Shown: positions 34,978 through 43,845 of the stretch, one piece after another | Layout of the letters: every line of letters starts with the position of its first letter | Numbering within the stretch: position 1 is the first letter of the stretch | Source: Bacillota bacterium | GTDB taxonomy: Bacteria > Bacillota > Clostridia > Lachnospirales > Lachnospiraceae | Direction of reading: 5' to 3' | NCBI GenBank assembly: GCA_023411215.1 | Contig: JAEYOY010000018.1 | Span: 11,291 to 75,290, forward strand | Length of the DNA stretch: 64,000 nt | The notes under the pieces: model-generated | Told to the model about the DNA's origin: nothing | What the model saw: the letters and a program-made list of their open reading frames with translations, nothing else | The model's database searches: none | Translations under genes and position numbers: made by a program

Positions 34978-35243
34978 TTAGAGCAGTCGTAAACTAAAAC
35001 ACGGCAGTTTTCATTAATACAAAAAGAAGTAATAATATGTAGAGGATGATCTGCAGTGTATTCCGTCAGAACGGACTGCGGATTAATATGTTAGGAGCAG
35101 GCTGACATACGCTTTATCATGTCAGGCCTGATACTAACATATAATCCAAAGTCCGGGCGTCGGAATACATGTAGACATCCTCTATATATTATTACTTCAG
35201 CTTAACATAGAAAACTGCCGTGATTCATTTAGCAACAGTCTAA
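34978..35243. repeat. about 265-bp near-perfect foldback
   Basis: Successive complementary arms close on a 10-base loop at 35109: CACGGCAGTTTTC (35000-35012 with 35210-35222), a 23-bp arm with a single G-U (35026-35048 with 35176-35198), TGTATTCCG (35057-35065 with 35161-35169), CGGACT (35072-35077 with 35150-35155), GGATTA-ATATGTTAG with one bulge (35080-35094 with 35134-35147) and CTGACAT (35102-35108 with 35119-35125). Weaker pairing continues outward to TTAGA/TCTAA. It fills the space between convergent pckA and metG. It may be a MITE or a long structured RNA. Confidence 0.92.
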
Positions 35244-35250
35244 GGTTAGA

Positions 35251-37233
35251 TTACTGAATTTCCGCTCCTGAGGGCATCGGTTTCTCCGGAATCATCAGAG
35301 CCAGATTACCCTCTGCATCCTCCGCACAGAGTAACATTCCTTCGGATAACATTCCAGCTAAGGTTGCAGGCTTTAAATTAACCACTACCATAACCTTCTT
35401 GCCAACCATCTCCTCTGGCGTATAATGTGCTTTGATGCCGGATACGATCTGCTTTACCTGAGAACCGATCTTCACCTGAGAGCATAACAGCTTCTTGGAT
35501 TTCTTAACCTCTTCACAAGCAATGATCTCACCGATCTGGAATTGCAGCTTTGCAAAATCATCATAGGTGATCTCTGCTTTTGCTTCAATATCTATTACAT
35601 CAGCAGCGTTCTCTGCTACTACTTCAGCCGCTACCTCTGTATTAACCTCTTTTACTTCTTTCATCTCTTCCGCCTTAATAAGAACCTCCTTTAAATCAAG
35701 TCTCGCAAACAATATTTCCGGTGTCTCGGTTACCTTCGTTCCCGATACATATAGGCCATATTTCTCGTACTCTTCGATCGTACGGCTCTTTGTATTCAAC
35801 TGAGCCATAATCTTAGCTGCTGTCTCCGGCATAAAGGACTCTAATAAGCTGGTACCAATACAGATACTCTCTACCAGGTTATAAAGCACGGTCTCTAATC
35901 GGGCTTTCTTACCTTCATCCTTCGCCAGTGCCCAAGGTAGAGTCTCATCAATATATTTATTACAACGCTTGAATAGAGTAAATATCTCGCTGATGGCATC
36001 GGCTACACGAAGATTCTCCATCTTAGCAAGTACCTTCTTCGGTGTCTCAAGAGCAAGTGCAATCAGCTCCTCATCCACAGGCTCTTTTTCATTGCCGTTG
36101 TTAACAATACCGCCAAAGTATTTGTTGGACATGGATATGGTACGATTCACCAGATTTCCCAAGGTATTAGCCAGATCGGAATTAATTCTTTCTACAAGAA
36201 GCTCCCAGGAAATGATACCATCATTATCAAAGGGCATCTCATGAAGAACGAAATATCTTACTGCATCTACTCCGAATACTTTAACCAAATCATCTGCATA
36301 GAGCACATTTCCCTTGGATTTACTCATCTTATCTGCTGCACTTCCTTGCATCAGCCAGGGATGACCGAATACCTGCTTCGGCAGCTCAACCTCTAACGCC
36401 ATCAGAATAATCGGCCAGTAGATGGTATGGAAACGGATGATATCCTTTCCTATTAGATGAAGGTCTGCCGGCCAGAATTTCTCAAACTGCTCTGTATGAT
36501 TACCATCTGCATCATAACCGATACCTGTGATGTAATTGCTAAGTGCATCCAGCCAAACATATACAACATGCCTATCATCAAAATCTACCGGAATACCCCA
36601 TTTGAAAGAGGTACGGGATACACACAGATCCTGGAGTCCGGGTAGAAGGAAATTATTCATCATCTCATTCTTTCTGGATTCCGGTTGAATGAATTCCGGA
36701 TGTGTATTAATGTGTTCAATCAGACGATCTGCATATTTGCTTAGCTTTAAGAAATAGGCTTCCTCCTTTGCAGGCTGTACCTCTCTACCACAATCAGGAC
36801 ATTTGCCGTCCACTAACTGGGAGGATGTAAAGAAGGATTCACAAGGGGTACAATACATACCTTCATAATGACCCTTATAGATATCACCTTTATCATAGAG
36901 CTTACGGAATATCTTCTGGATCTGCTTCTCATGATCTGCATCCGTGGTTCGAATGAATTTATCATAGGAGCAATTCATCAGATCCCAGATGTCCTTAATC
37001 TGTCCTGCAACACTGTCCACAAATTCCTTCGGTGTAATACCGGCATCTGCTGCCTTTAGCTCAATCTTCTGTCCATGCTCATCCGTTCCTGTCTGGAAGA
37101 ATACATCATAGCCTTCCAATCTTTTAAAACGTGCAATACTATCTGCCAATACGATCTCATAGGTATTACCGATATGGGGCTTTCCTGAGGTATAGGCGAT
37201 TGCAGTTGTAATGTAATATGGTTTTTTACTCAT
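35251..37233 (-). CDS. metG: methionyl-tRNA synthetase
   Basis: 660 residues. Class I signatures are present: PHIGNTYE (HIGH-like) near residue 20 and MSKSKGN (KMSKS) near 300; the zinc knuckle CTPCESFF ... CPDCG identifies the MetG2 type with one zinc. The C-terminal 110 residues are a tRNA-binding OB domain (LQFQIGEIIACEEVKKSKKLLCSQV) mediating dimerisation. An acidic, Ala/Val-rich linker joins the two. AAAGGA lies before the ATG. A T-box leader controls it. Confidence 0.96.
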   Translation of the reverse strand: MSKKPYYITTAIAYTSGKPHIGNTYEIVLADSIARFKRLEGYDVFFQTGTDEHGQKIELKAADAGITPKEFVDSVAGQIKDIWDLMNCSYDKFIRTTDADHEKQIQKIFRKLYDKGDIYKGHYEGMYCTPCESFFTSSQLVDGKCPDCGREVQPAKEEAYFLKLSKYADRLIEHINTHPEFIQPESRKNEMMNNFLLPGLQDLCVSRTSFKWGIPVDFDDRHVVYVWLDALSNYITGIGYDADGNHTEQFEKFWPADLHLIGKDIIRFHTIYWPIILMALEVELPKQVFGHPWLMQGSAADKMSKSKGNVLYADDLVKVFGVDAVRYFVLHEMPFDNDGIISWELLVERINSDLANTLGNLVNRTISMSNKYFGGIVNNGNEKEPVDEELIALALETPKKVLAKMENLRVADAISEIFTLFKRCNKYIDETLPWALAKDEGKKARLETVLYNLVESICIGTSLLESFMPETAAKIMAQLNTKSRTIEEYEKYGLYVSGTKVTETPEILFARLDLKEVLIKAEEMKEVKEVNTEVAAEVVAENAADVIDIEAKAEITYDDFAKLQFQIGEIIACEEVKKSKKLLCSQVKIGSQVKQIVSGIKAHYTPEEMVGKKVMVVVNLKPATLAGMLSEGMLLCAEDAEGNLALMIPEKPMPSGAEIQ

Positions 37234-37354
37234 GCTTACATCAATCCTTTCTATTTTTAATACTTGCTTTTAAATTTATTTCTTCTAACCTTGCTTTTGT
37301 TCCCATTCCTTATGTTCTCTAATCCGTTATGGTTGGTATAGTGGATTTTAACAT

Positions 37355-37657
37355 AAAAAAACCCCCATCTTTAATTGTTTAAAGACGAGAGGTGCTCCCG
37401 TGGTACCACTTTAATTTACCTTTATCTTAGAATAAAGGCCTCCTTCACTGCAAATGCTACAGTGCCGCAATATAACGGTTGCCTCCGTCGCAGCCTAAGA
37501 TTACTCCTCGGTGCGCAGCTCCAAGACCATCTTCCACAACTTCCGCAAGGCAAACGATGTCTGCCGGCTTGATATCCCTCTCCCCTTCTCAGCTGTACGG
37601 GGTTCTCTGTTAAGTGCTCCGCTGTGTACTCTTCTTTTCATTGCCTTTACCATGTAT
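37355..37657 (-). promoter_or_regulatory. T-box leader of metG (Met specifier)
   Basis: On the minus strand the leader has the T-box core AAAGTGGTACCACGG (around 37396-37412), followed by a terminator ending in seven T (37355-37361). Upstream, GAAGATGGTCTTGGAGC places ATG in the specifier position, followed by a purine, so uncharged tRNA-Met would stabilise the antiterminator and raise metG expression. Confidence 0.92.
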
Positions 37658-37666
37658 TTATGACAA

Positions 37667-37695
37667 AGTATACCATGGGATATAGGCTTTGTCAA
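37667..37695 (-). promoter_or_regulatory. sigma-A promoter of metG
   Basis: TTGACA (37690-37695), 17-base spacer and TATACT (37667-37672) on the minus strand. An 8-bp inverted repeat TGACAAAG/CTTTGTCA (37661-37668, 37687-37694) overlaps both boxes. Confidence 0.85.
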
Positions 37696-37809
37696 AGCAT
37701 TTCCTTTTATTCATGCCCTCAAAATTATTCCTTCATTGATCGGGATGGATTAATTTTTCACCTCATGCTATAATTGAAACATTCTAAATAGATTGGAGAA
37801 GTCATAATA

Positions 37810-39918
37810 ATGTTAAAACAATTCTTCAGACAATTCAGGATAATACAGAGTCTATTAATTATAACCAGTATATGCTTACTGCTAAACGGCTGCAATCGTA
37901 AGGAGCAAAATCCTTCTACCGGACCAACCGGCGCAGCAAATCAGATTACAACTGAAGCTACCCCAACCGTCTTACCAAAGACCTCAGGCACCACTCCCAC
38001 TCCAACCGCTCTTCCTGCTGTAGTGGAAGCTTTTTCTTTTATCAATGAAGATGGTATGAATCTGGAAAGTAGAATTAATCCGCCGGAGGGTTATTCCCGA
38101 GTCTCATCTTCCGAAGGCGAGCTGTCATATTTTATGCGTACCCTCCCTCTTAAAAGCAGCGAAAGTCAATTAATGCTGTATAATGGTCAGGCTAAATTCA
38201 ATCAAAGTAATCATGTGGCAATTTTTGATCTCAGTCTTGGAGATCGCGATTTACAGCAATGTGCAGACTCGCTTTTCAGAATTTATGCCGAATACTACTG
38301 GTCCTTACAGTCATATGACAAGATTGCCTTTCATCTGACCAATGGCTTCTACATGGAATACTCCAAGTGGCGGGAGGGCTACCGAATTAAGGTTGTGGGT
38401 AATGATGTCAGCTGGGTGAAATCAGCTTCCTATGATGATTCCTATGAAACGTTTCTTAAATATCTCGATATGGTCTTCGCATACGCAGGGACCTTATCAC
38501 TTGCTTCAGAATGCGAAAAGGTCTCGGTGGAGGAGCTGCTACCCGGTGATTTATTTCTGAAAGGCGGCTCACCGGGGCATTGTGTATTAATCGTTGATAT
38601 GGCGGCAGACGAGGAAGGAAATCGATCCTATCTTCTCGCTCAGGGATATATGCCGGCACAAGATTTTCATGTACTTAAGAATCCTCTCCATCCTGAGGAT
38701 CCCTGGTACTATGCGTCTGAGATAACCTTCCCGCTCCGTACCCCTGAGTGGCAGTTCGTCGAGGGTTCCGCCGCACGCTTTAGGGAATTTCCCCTGGAAG
38801 GAGCTATGGAGCTTACCACTTCCCATAACAATAACACAGAAAGTATCCCGGCTTGGTCTCCTACGCAAGGGGAGAATAAGAACCCTGCTTCCGAAGTCAC
38901 CCTATTGGCTGTCGGTGATAACCTGATTCATATCGAGGTTGTGCAAAGTGGAAGACAAGAGGACGGTACTCTTAATTATGACCATCTCTACTCCAATCTA
39001 AAGGAGGAGATTGCCGCGGCAGACATTGCTGTTGTGAATCAGGAAACCATCTTGGGCGGCGATGACTTTGCCTATTCCGGCTATCCGAACTTTAACTCTC
39101 CGACCGAAATTGGTGATGCTCTGGTCAATGCGGGCTTTGATGTCGTGCTTCAAGCAACCAATCACACTATGGACATGGGGCTAAAGGGCATTGAGAATAC
39201 CTTTACTTATTGGAAGACCAATCCAGAGATTCATGTACTGGGCATCAATGAGACAGAGGAGGCCAGTGATAAAATAACCGTTATTGAGAAAAACGGAATT
39301 AAGCTTGCTATGCTTAATTATACCTATAGCCTGAACGGCTATTCTCTTCCGAAGGATATGCCTTATCTTGTGAATCTGATAAGCAAAAAAAAGATGGCTA
39401 AGGATATCGCAAAGGCAGAAGAAATAGCGGATTTTACCATTGTGTTCCCTCATTGGGGATCTGAATATGTTTATAAGGCAACCCCAATGCAAAAGGATCT
39501 CACAGAGTTCTTCTATGAGCATGGTGTTGATCTGGTTATCGGAGCCCATCCCCATGTAATCGAGCCGGTGGAATGGATTGAAACTGATACGGATCATCGA
39601 ATGCTGGTTTACTATTCCTTAGGCAACTTCATATCATATCAAAAAGAAGCTCCCAGAATGCTTGGAGCGATGGCTAAGGTGACGATTAATAAGGATGAGA
39701 ACGGTACCTATATCAGTAATGCTGCTATTACACCAATCGTGACTCATTACGAGAATGGTCCCGCAGACTTTCATTACGGAATCTATAAGCTGGACGAATA
39801 TACACCGGCTTTAGCTAAGGTGCATGGAGTATCCGATATCGCCAAGAATGGTGACATGGATTACCAAACTACCTACGATCTTGCTAAGAAGGTCCTAGGC
39901 TCCTGGTTTCCTTACTAG
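37810..39918 (+). CDS. lipoprotein with DUF4846 and CapA domains
   Basis: 702 residues. Signal peptide with lipobox LNGC (Cys28) and a Thr/Pro-rich linker. Residues about 75-330 match DUF4846 (YFMRTLPL, ELLPGDLFLKGGSPGHCVLIVDMA), a domain with a papain-like C/H arrangement in some members. Residues about 360-700 are a CapA/PgsA metallophosphatase-like domain: LLAVGDNLIH, VVNQETILGG, ATNHTMDMG, FPHWGSEY, GAHPHVIEP, YYSLGNFI, all metal-site motifs. CapA proteins act on poly-glutamate or other wall polymers. The two domains in one chain are unusual. A terminator-like hairpin follows. Confidence 0.88.
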   Translation: MLKQFFRQFRIIQSLLIITSICLLLNGCNRKEQNPSTGPTGAANQITTEATPTVLPKTSGTTPTPTALPAVVEAFSFINEDGMNLESRINPPEGYSRVSSSEGELSYFMRTLPLKSSESQLMLYNGQAKFNQSNHVAIFDLSLGDRDLQQCADSLFRIYAEYYWSLQSYDKIAFHLTNGFYMEYSKWREGYRIKVVGNDVSWVKSASYDDSYETFLKYLDMVFAYAGTLSLASECEKVSVEELLPGDLFLKGGSPGHCVLIVDMAADEEGNRSYLLAQGYMPAQDFHVLKNPLHPEDPWYYASEITFPLRTPEWQFVEGSAARFREFPLEGAMELTTSHNNNTESIPAWSPTQGENKNPASEVTLLAVGDNLIHIEVVQSGRQEDGTLNYDHLYSNLKEEIAAADIAVVNQETILGGDDFAYSGYPNFNSPTEIGDALVNAGFDVVLQATNHTMDMGLKGIENTFTYWKTNPEIHVLGINETEEASDKITVIEKNGIKLAMLNYTYSLNGYSLPKDMPYLVNLISKKKMAKDIAKAEEIADFTIVFPHWGSEYVYKATPMQKDLTEFFYEHGVDLVIGAHPHVIEPVEWIETDTDHRMLVYYSLGNFISYQKEAPRMLGAMAKVTINKDENGTYISNAAITPIVTHYENGPADFHYGIYKLDEYTPALAKVHGVSDIAKNGDMDYQTTYDLAKKVLGSWFPY

Positions 39919-39986
39919 AATCAGATGAGCAACCGTATTACATATTGTTGCGTTGAATCAAAGCCAAATACCATGCATGAGAATCA

Positions 39987-40042
39987 AATAAGGTTGGCCA
40001 AAAAGGTATACCATATTGATATACGTTTTAGCCAACCTTATT
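39987..40042. terminator. 56-bp symmetric hairpin
   Basis: AATAAGGTTGGC and GCCAACCTTATT pair perfectly, with AAAA..GGTATA / TATAC..TTTT extending the stem inward. It lacks a clear T run on either strand. It lies between convergent genes (CapA and galE). The rest of the gap 39919-40314 shows nothing else. Confidence 0.7.
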
Positions 40043-40314
40043 CTATAATCTTCTACCCTCTCGCTTCCCCAACTTCTTCCTCTGGGTAATACCTTCTCCA
40101 GTACTAACCTTTTCCAGATTATCAAATTTTATACATATTGTCAATGGTTTTATAATCTTTTCGCATATTTTCCGTAATAATGCACTAATCTAAGTAATGA
40201 TTTCAATATAAAACACACATCTTTTAACGAATTTTAGACAAACCCTACCAGATATTGTGCCATATTTTTCACATCCACTAATAATAGAAATGAAAAGATT
40301 CTACAAGCGTTGAA

Positions 40315-41328
40315 TCATTTGCGGTATCCGGACGGATATTTACTCTGCCAGCAAAAGGAATCTTCGCACATCTTATCAATTCCCCTCTCTGCCTTCCAGC
40401 CAAGCTCACGGCATGCCTTGGAGGCATCCCCGTAAGATACTGCAATATCGCCTGGGCGTCTGGGCCCAATCACGTATGGTATTCTTTTGTTACAAGCTTT
40501 CTCGTAATTTTGAATAATATCAAGTACACTATAGCCGATGCCTGTTCCAAGATTATATACTACTAATCCGGGTTTCTCCTGAAGCTTCTCAATCGCCTTG
40601 ATATGGCCTAGGGCTAAATCAACCACATGAATGTAATCTCTGATTCCTGTCCCATCCGGTGTGTCATAATCATTACCAAAGACGTTAACCTTCTCCAAGG
40701 CTCCAATTGCAACCTTTGCAACATATGGAACCAGATTATTTGGAATACCGTTAGGGTCTTCGCCGATCTCTCCGCTTTCATGAGCGCCAATGGGGTTAAA
40801 GTAGCGAAGTATTGCAATATCCCAGGATGGATCTGATTTATAAAGATCCCGCAGCATTTCCTCAATCATCAGCTTCGTACGGCCATAGGGATTCGTAGCC
40901 GATATCGGCATATCCTCTGTTACGGGAACCTTTTCCGGGTCACCGTATACCGTTGCGGAGGAAGAAAACACAAGGTTTTTTACGTTGAATTCCTGCATAA
41001 CCTCTAGAAGTGTAATCGTTCCGCTCAGATTATTCCGGAAATAAGCCAGAGGTATCATACAAGACTCACCTACTGCCTTTAAGCCTGCAAAATGTATGAC
41101 AGAATCTATTTGTTCCTCCTCAAATATCTGCCTTAGCTTCTCCTTATCCAGAATATCAGCCTCATAAAAGGATATCTTCTTACCGGTCAGCTTTTCCACT
41201 CTATGTATCGATTCCAAAGAAGAATTGCAAAGATTATCCACTACTACTACGTCATATCCAGCATTTAATAATTCCAGATTGGTATGGCTGGCAATGTATC
41301 CGGCTCCGCCTGTTACTAATATCTTCAA
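40315..41328 (-). CDS. galE: UDP-glucose 4-epimerase
   Basis: 337 residues, extended SDR. NAD loop VTGGAGYIASH at the N-terminus (usually GYIGSH; here Ala replaces Gly), FSSSATVYG with catalytic Ser/Thr, and NPYGRTKLMIEEML with the Tyr-x3-Lys pair. It interconverts UDP-glucose and UDP-galactose for the Leloir pathway and surface polysaccharide. AGGAG and GGAAAG lie upstream of the ATG. No galK or galT neighbours. Confidence 0.95.
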   Translation of the reverse strand: MKILVTGGAGYIASHTNLELLNAGYDVVVVDNLCNSSLESIHRVEKLTGKKISFYEADILDKEKLRQIFEEEQIDSVIHFAGLKAVGESCMIPLAYFRNNLSGTITLLEVMQEFNVKNLVFSSSATVYGDPEKVPVTEDMPISATNPYGRTKLMIEEMLRDLYKSDPSWDIAILRYFNPIGAHESGEIGEDPNGIPNNLVPYVAKVAIGALEKVNVFGNDYDTPDGTGIRDYIHVVDLALGHIKAIEKLQEKPGLVVYNLGTGIGYSVLDIIQNYEKACNKRIPYVIGPRRPGDIAVSYGDASKACRELGWKAERGIDKMCEDSFCWQSKYPSGYRK

Positions 41329-41367
41329 CTTTCCACATCTCCTTTTTTTGTCTTCATAATATTTTTA

Positions 41368-41772
41368 TTGTATCTCATATCTTCTCTTTTGCAAACCACT
41401 TTATACTTAAAATTACATTTTTTTCTAGCTTTACGAAATGGGTTGGAGCCCTTATCCTGGTCATCCTCTGCCGGTCAGGCAGCAAGAAAGCATATCATGT
41501 ATATGGCCGACGCGGATTTCTTCAGTCATATTGACCCGTCCTTTCGAGGTCCGGGAGACCGTCTGAATGCGGAGGATATATCTTATACAAAATGCGGTGA
41601 GAATATCATTGCGGGCTATGGCAGTGCTATATTATCCAGCCATGGCTGGTATGTTTCCGAAAGTCATCGTAAGAATCTATTAAATAAGAATTTTCGCTAT
41701 CTGGGAGTCGGCTTTATCTATGATGAAGACAGCATCTATAAAACCTATATTACTCAGAATTTCTATCGATAA
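41368..41772 (+). pseudogene. CAP (SCP/YkwD-like) domain protein, 5'-truncated
   Basis: The frame reads a CAP domain from NGLEPLSWSSSAGQAARKH through FFSHIDPSFRGPGDRL, GENIIAGY, HGWYVSESHRKNLLNKNF to the C-terminal YITQNFY. The signal peptide and most of the first helix are missing: only about 25 poorly matching residues precede, there is no ATG (first start TTG at 41368) and no ribosome site, and the upstream bases are the galE leader. It looks like the surviving 3' part of a gene whose front was lost. A functional cytosolic version cannot be excluded. Confidence 0.65.
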
Positions 41773-41842
41773 TAGCTTGCATTCACTTATAAAATCATAT
41801 ATCCTTACTTATAGATATTGATAAACAAAGGTATGGTGATTG

Positions 41843-42604
41843 ATGATGGACAAGCAGCTGTTTCTTCAAGCTTGTGATGAAGTAATCGGACAGCGACAGG
41901 GCTTGAACGGGATAGGAACCCTCGGTGAGAAGACCGTTCACTCTGTATTAAAATACTATCTATCCCCAAATCACCTCAACCATGAAATCAAGGTTGGGGG
42001 TTTTGTCGCAGATATTTGTACAGGAAACGAAATTATCGAGGTTCAGACTCGCCAGTTTAACAAGCTGCGAAGGAAGTTACAGATGTTTCTTACCTTCGCA
42101 CCGGTAACAATAGTCTATCCTATCCCCAACATTAAGTGGATCCGGTGGGTTAATCCACAGACCGGTGAGATTAGTCCACGACGAAAGTCTCCGAAACCGG
42201 GCTCTCCCTATTCTATCTTTCCTGAGCTCTATAAAATCAAGGAATACCTTGTGAATCCCAATCTTAAGCTCAAAATAATAATGATGGATCTGGAGGAATA
42301 CCGTTTTCTTGATGGCTGGAGCGCGGATAAGAAGAAGGGATCGACCAGAAGTGACCGTATCCCTACAGAGTTAGTTAAGGAGTTGGATATTCAAGGAAGT
42401 GCAGGCTATCAGCTTCTAATTCCTGAGAGTTTGGATTATGAATTTACTACCAGAGATTATAAGAAAGCCTCCGGTCAATCCCTACAGGTATCCAGAACCG
42501 CTCTGCATGTATTGAATTATATCGGCACCATAGAGCGTACCGGCAAGAAGGGAAACACTTTAATTTACCGACGATCACCTCAATTGCAAGCGGCAAACGA
42601 ATAA
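41843..42604 (+). CDS. hypothetical protein with possible PD-(D/E)XK-like core
   Basis: 253 residues, family not recognised. The N-terminal third reads GTLGEKTVHSVLKYYL, then VGGFVADICTGNEIIEVQTRQFNKLRRKL. Glu29, Asp57 and Glu66-x-Gln68 with the predicted alpha-beta-beta-alpha order resemble a PD-(D/E)XK nuclease with Gln for Lys. The C-terminus (TTRDYKKASGQSLQVSRTALHVLNYIGTIER) looks like a winged-helix. ATG at 41843 with AAAGG/GGTGA upstream; the ATG three bases on is equally possible. No toxin or methylase partner is adjacent. Confidence 0.7.
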   Translation: MMDKQLFLQACDEVIGQRQGLNGIGTLGEKTVHSVLKYYLSPNHLNHEIKVGGFVADICTGNEIIEVQTRQFNKLRRKLQMFLTFAPVTIVYPIPNIKWIRWVNPQTGEISPRRKSPKPGSPYSIFPELYKIKEYLVNPNLKLKIIMMDLEEYRFLDGWSADKKKGSTRSDRIPTELVKELDIQGSAGYQLLIPESLDYEFTTRDYKKASGQSLQVSRTALHVLNYIGTIERTGKKGNTLIYRRSPQLQAANE

Positions 42605-42642
42605 ATAACGGATACCAGCTTATCAATTTATGATATAATTAA

Positions 42643-42695
42643 AAAGTATGCGCTCGGAGCTGAAGATCATGAATATGGTTTATATTCATGATATA
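42643..42695. repeat. diverged part-copy of the 7.9-kb repeat
   Basis: GTATGCGCTCGGAGCTGA.GATCATGAA matches the 3' half of the tandem repeat at 7901-8088. Its terminal hairpin ATCATGAATAT/ATATTCATGAT (42666-42692) replaces ATCATGAAC/GTTCATGAT, with changes on both arms that keep pairing. Confidence 0.85.
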
Positions 42696-42725
42696 ATATA
42701 GATACTAATAAGAAAATATAAGAAT

Positions 42726-42763
42726 GGAGGTATGGGAGGTATGCTAACCTCTCTAGAATGATG
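42726..42763 (+). promoter_or_regulatory. mini-ORF and RBS hairpin before the S1 gene
   Basis: Two GGAGG sites (42726-42730, 42735-42739) precede a short frame ATG GGA GGT ATG CTA ACC TCT CTA GAA TGA (42732-42761) whose stop overlaps the S1-gene ATGs. The second GGAGGT pairs with ACCTCT around a 6-base loop. The S1 gene has no ribosome site at normal distance, so termination-reinitiation is likely. Confidence 0.55.
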
Positions 42764-43744
42764 ATGAGTGAAGAGTTGAACGTTAATAATAACACCTCTC
42801 TGCCGGATACAGAGGCGGAGATAATAACAGAACCGGAGATAATCCCTTCGATGGATGAGTTTAAGGACGAGATTGCAAGGTCCTTTAAGAAAATCCAGGA
42901 GGGAGATATATTAAAAGGCACGGTAATTGGCATCTCTGAAAGCGAAGTAATTCTTGATCTTGGATATTATACTGAGGGTATCATTAAGCTGGAGGAATTA
43001 AGCAATGACCCCAGCTTCTCCATCAAGGCTGATGTAACACTCGGGGAGGAGATCTCAGCAACGGTTCTCCGCGAAGATGATGGACATGGTAATATTCTAT
43101 TGTCCAGAAAACGTGCAGATGATATTCTGGCATGGGACCACTTAAAGGAAGCCCTTACAAGCCGCAAAATATATAAAGTTAAGGTAACACAGGCTGTCAA
43201 TGGTGGTGTAGTAACCTATTTACTTGGTGTACGTGCCTTCATTCCCGCTTCCCAGCTGGCATTAACTTACGTAGAGGATCTGGACGCTTATGTGGGTAAG
43301 GAACTGGATGTAATCGTAATAACTGCCTCTGCTGAGGACATGAAGTTGGTGTTATCTGCAAAGGAGGTTGCTCGCGACCTTGAGAAACAGGATAAAACCA
43401 GTAAGATTTCCCGTCTTCAGACCGGTATCGTAACGACCGGTGTTGTGGAGAAGATTGCCCCTTATGGTGCTTTTGTTAACATCGGTGAAGGCTTAACCGG
43501 ATTGGTACACATATCACAGATCTGTAATAAGAGAATTAAGTCTCCTAATGAAGTAATCAAAGAAGGTGAGACTGTAACCGTTAAGATTTTAGAGGTAAAG
43601 GATGGCAAGATCAGCCTCAGCATGAAGGCCGTAGAAGAGAAAGAAGAGGTAGTTGAAGAGGTGGAAGCTGCTCCTGCCACCTACCAAAGCGGAGAAGAAG
43701 CGACAACTGGTCTGGCTGCACTGTTAAAGAACATTAAGCTTTAA
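42758..43744 (+). CDS. S1 RNA-binding domain protein (ribosomal S1-like)
   Basis: 328 residues. After an acidic N-terminus come three S1 (OB-fold) units: about 46-120 (GDILKGTVIGISESEVILDLGYYTEGII), 135-205 (KVKVTQAVNGGVVTYLLGVRAFIPAS) and 220-295 (GIVTTGVVEKIAPYGAFVNIGEGLTGLVHISQI), then an acidic tail. Firmicute S1-like proteins of this size help translation of some mRNAs; in many clostridia the same module is fused to IspH. Start among three tandem ATGs (42758, 42761, 42764). Terminator at 43760-43824. Confidence 0.9.
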   Translation: MMMSEELNVNNNTSLPDTEAEIITEPEIIPSMDEFKDEIARSFKKIQEGDILKGTVIGISESEVILDLGYYTEGIIKLEELSNDPSFSIKADVTLGEEISATVLREDDGHGNILLSRKRADDILAWDHLKEALTSRKIYKVKVTQAVNGGVVTYLLGVRAFIPASQLALTYVEDLDAYVGKELDVIVITASAEDMKLVLSAKEVARDLEKQDKTSKISRLQTGIVTTGVVEKIAPYGAFVNIGEGLTGLVHISQICNKRIKSPNEVIKEGETVTVKILEVKDGKISLSMKAVEEKEEVVEEVEAAPATYQSGEEATTGLAALLKNIKL

Positions 43745-43759
43745 TCCAAGACATAAAAT

Positions 43760-43830
43760 GGCTTCGAGATTACTCACTCGCCTTGTTCCTAAGGATACAA
43801 GGACTCTGAGATAATCTCGAAGCCTTATTC
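43760..43830 (+). terminator. terminator after S1 gene
   Basis: GGCTTCGAGATTA pairs perfectly with TAATCTCGAAGCC across about 39 bases, followed by TTATT. It may serve the convergent gene as well. Confidence 0.8.
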
Positions 43831-43845
43831 ATTGATTAATACTAA

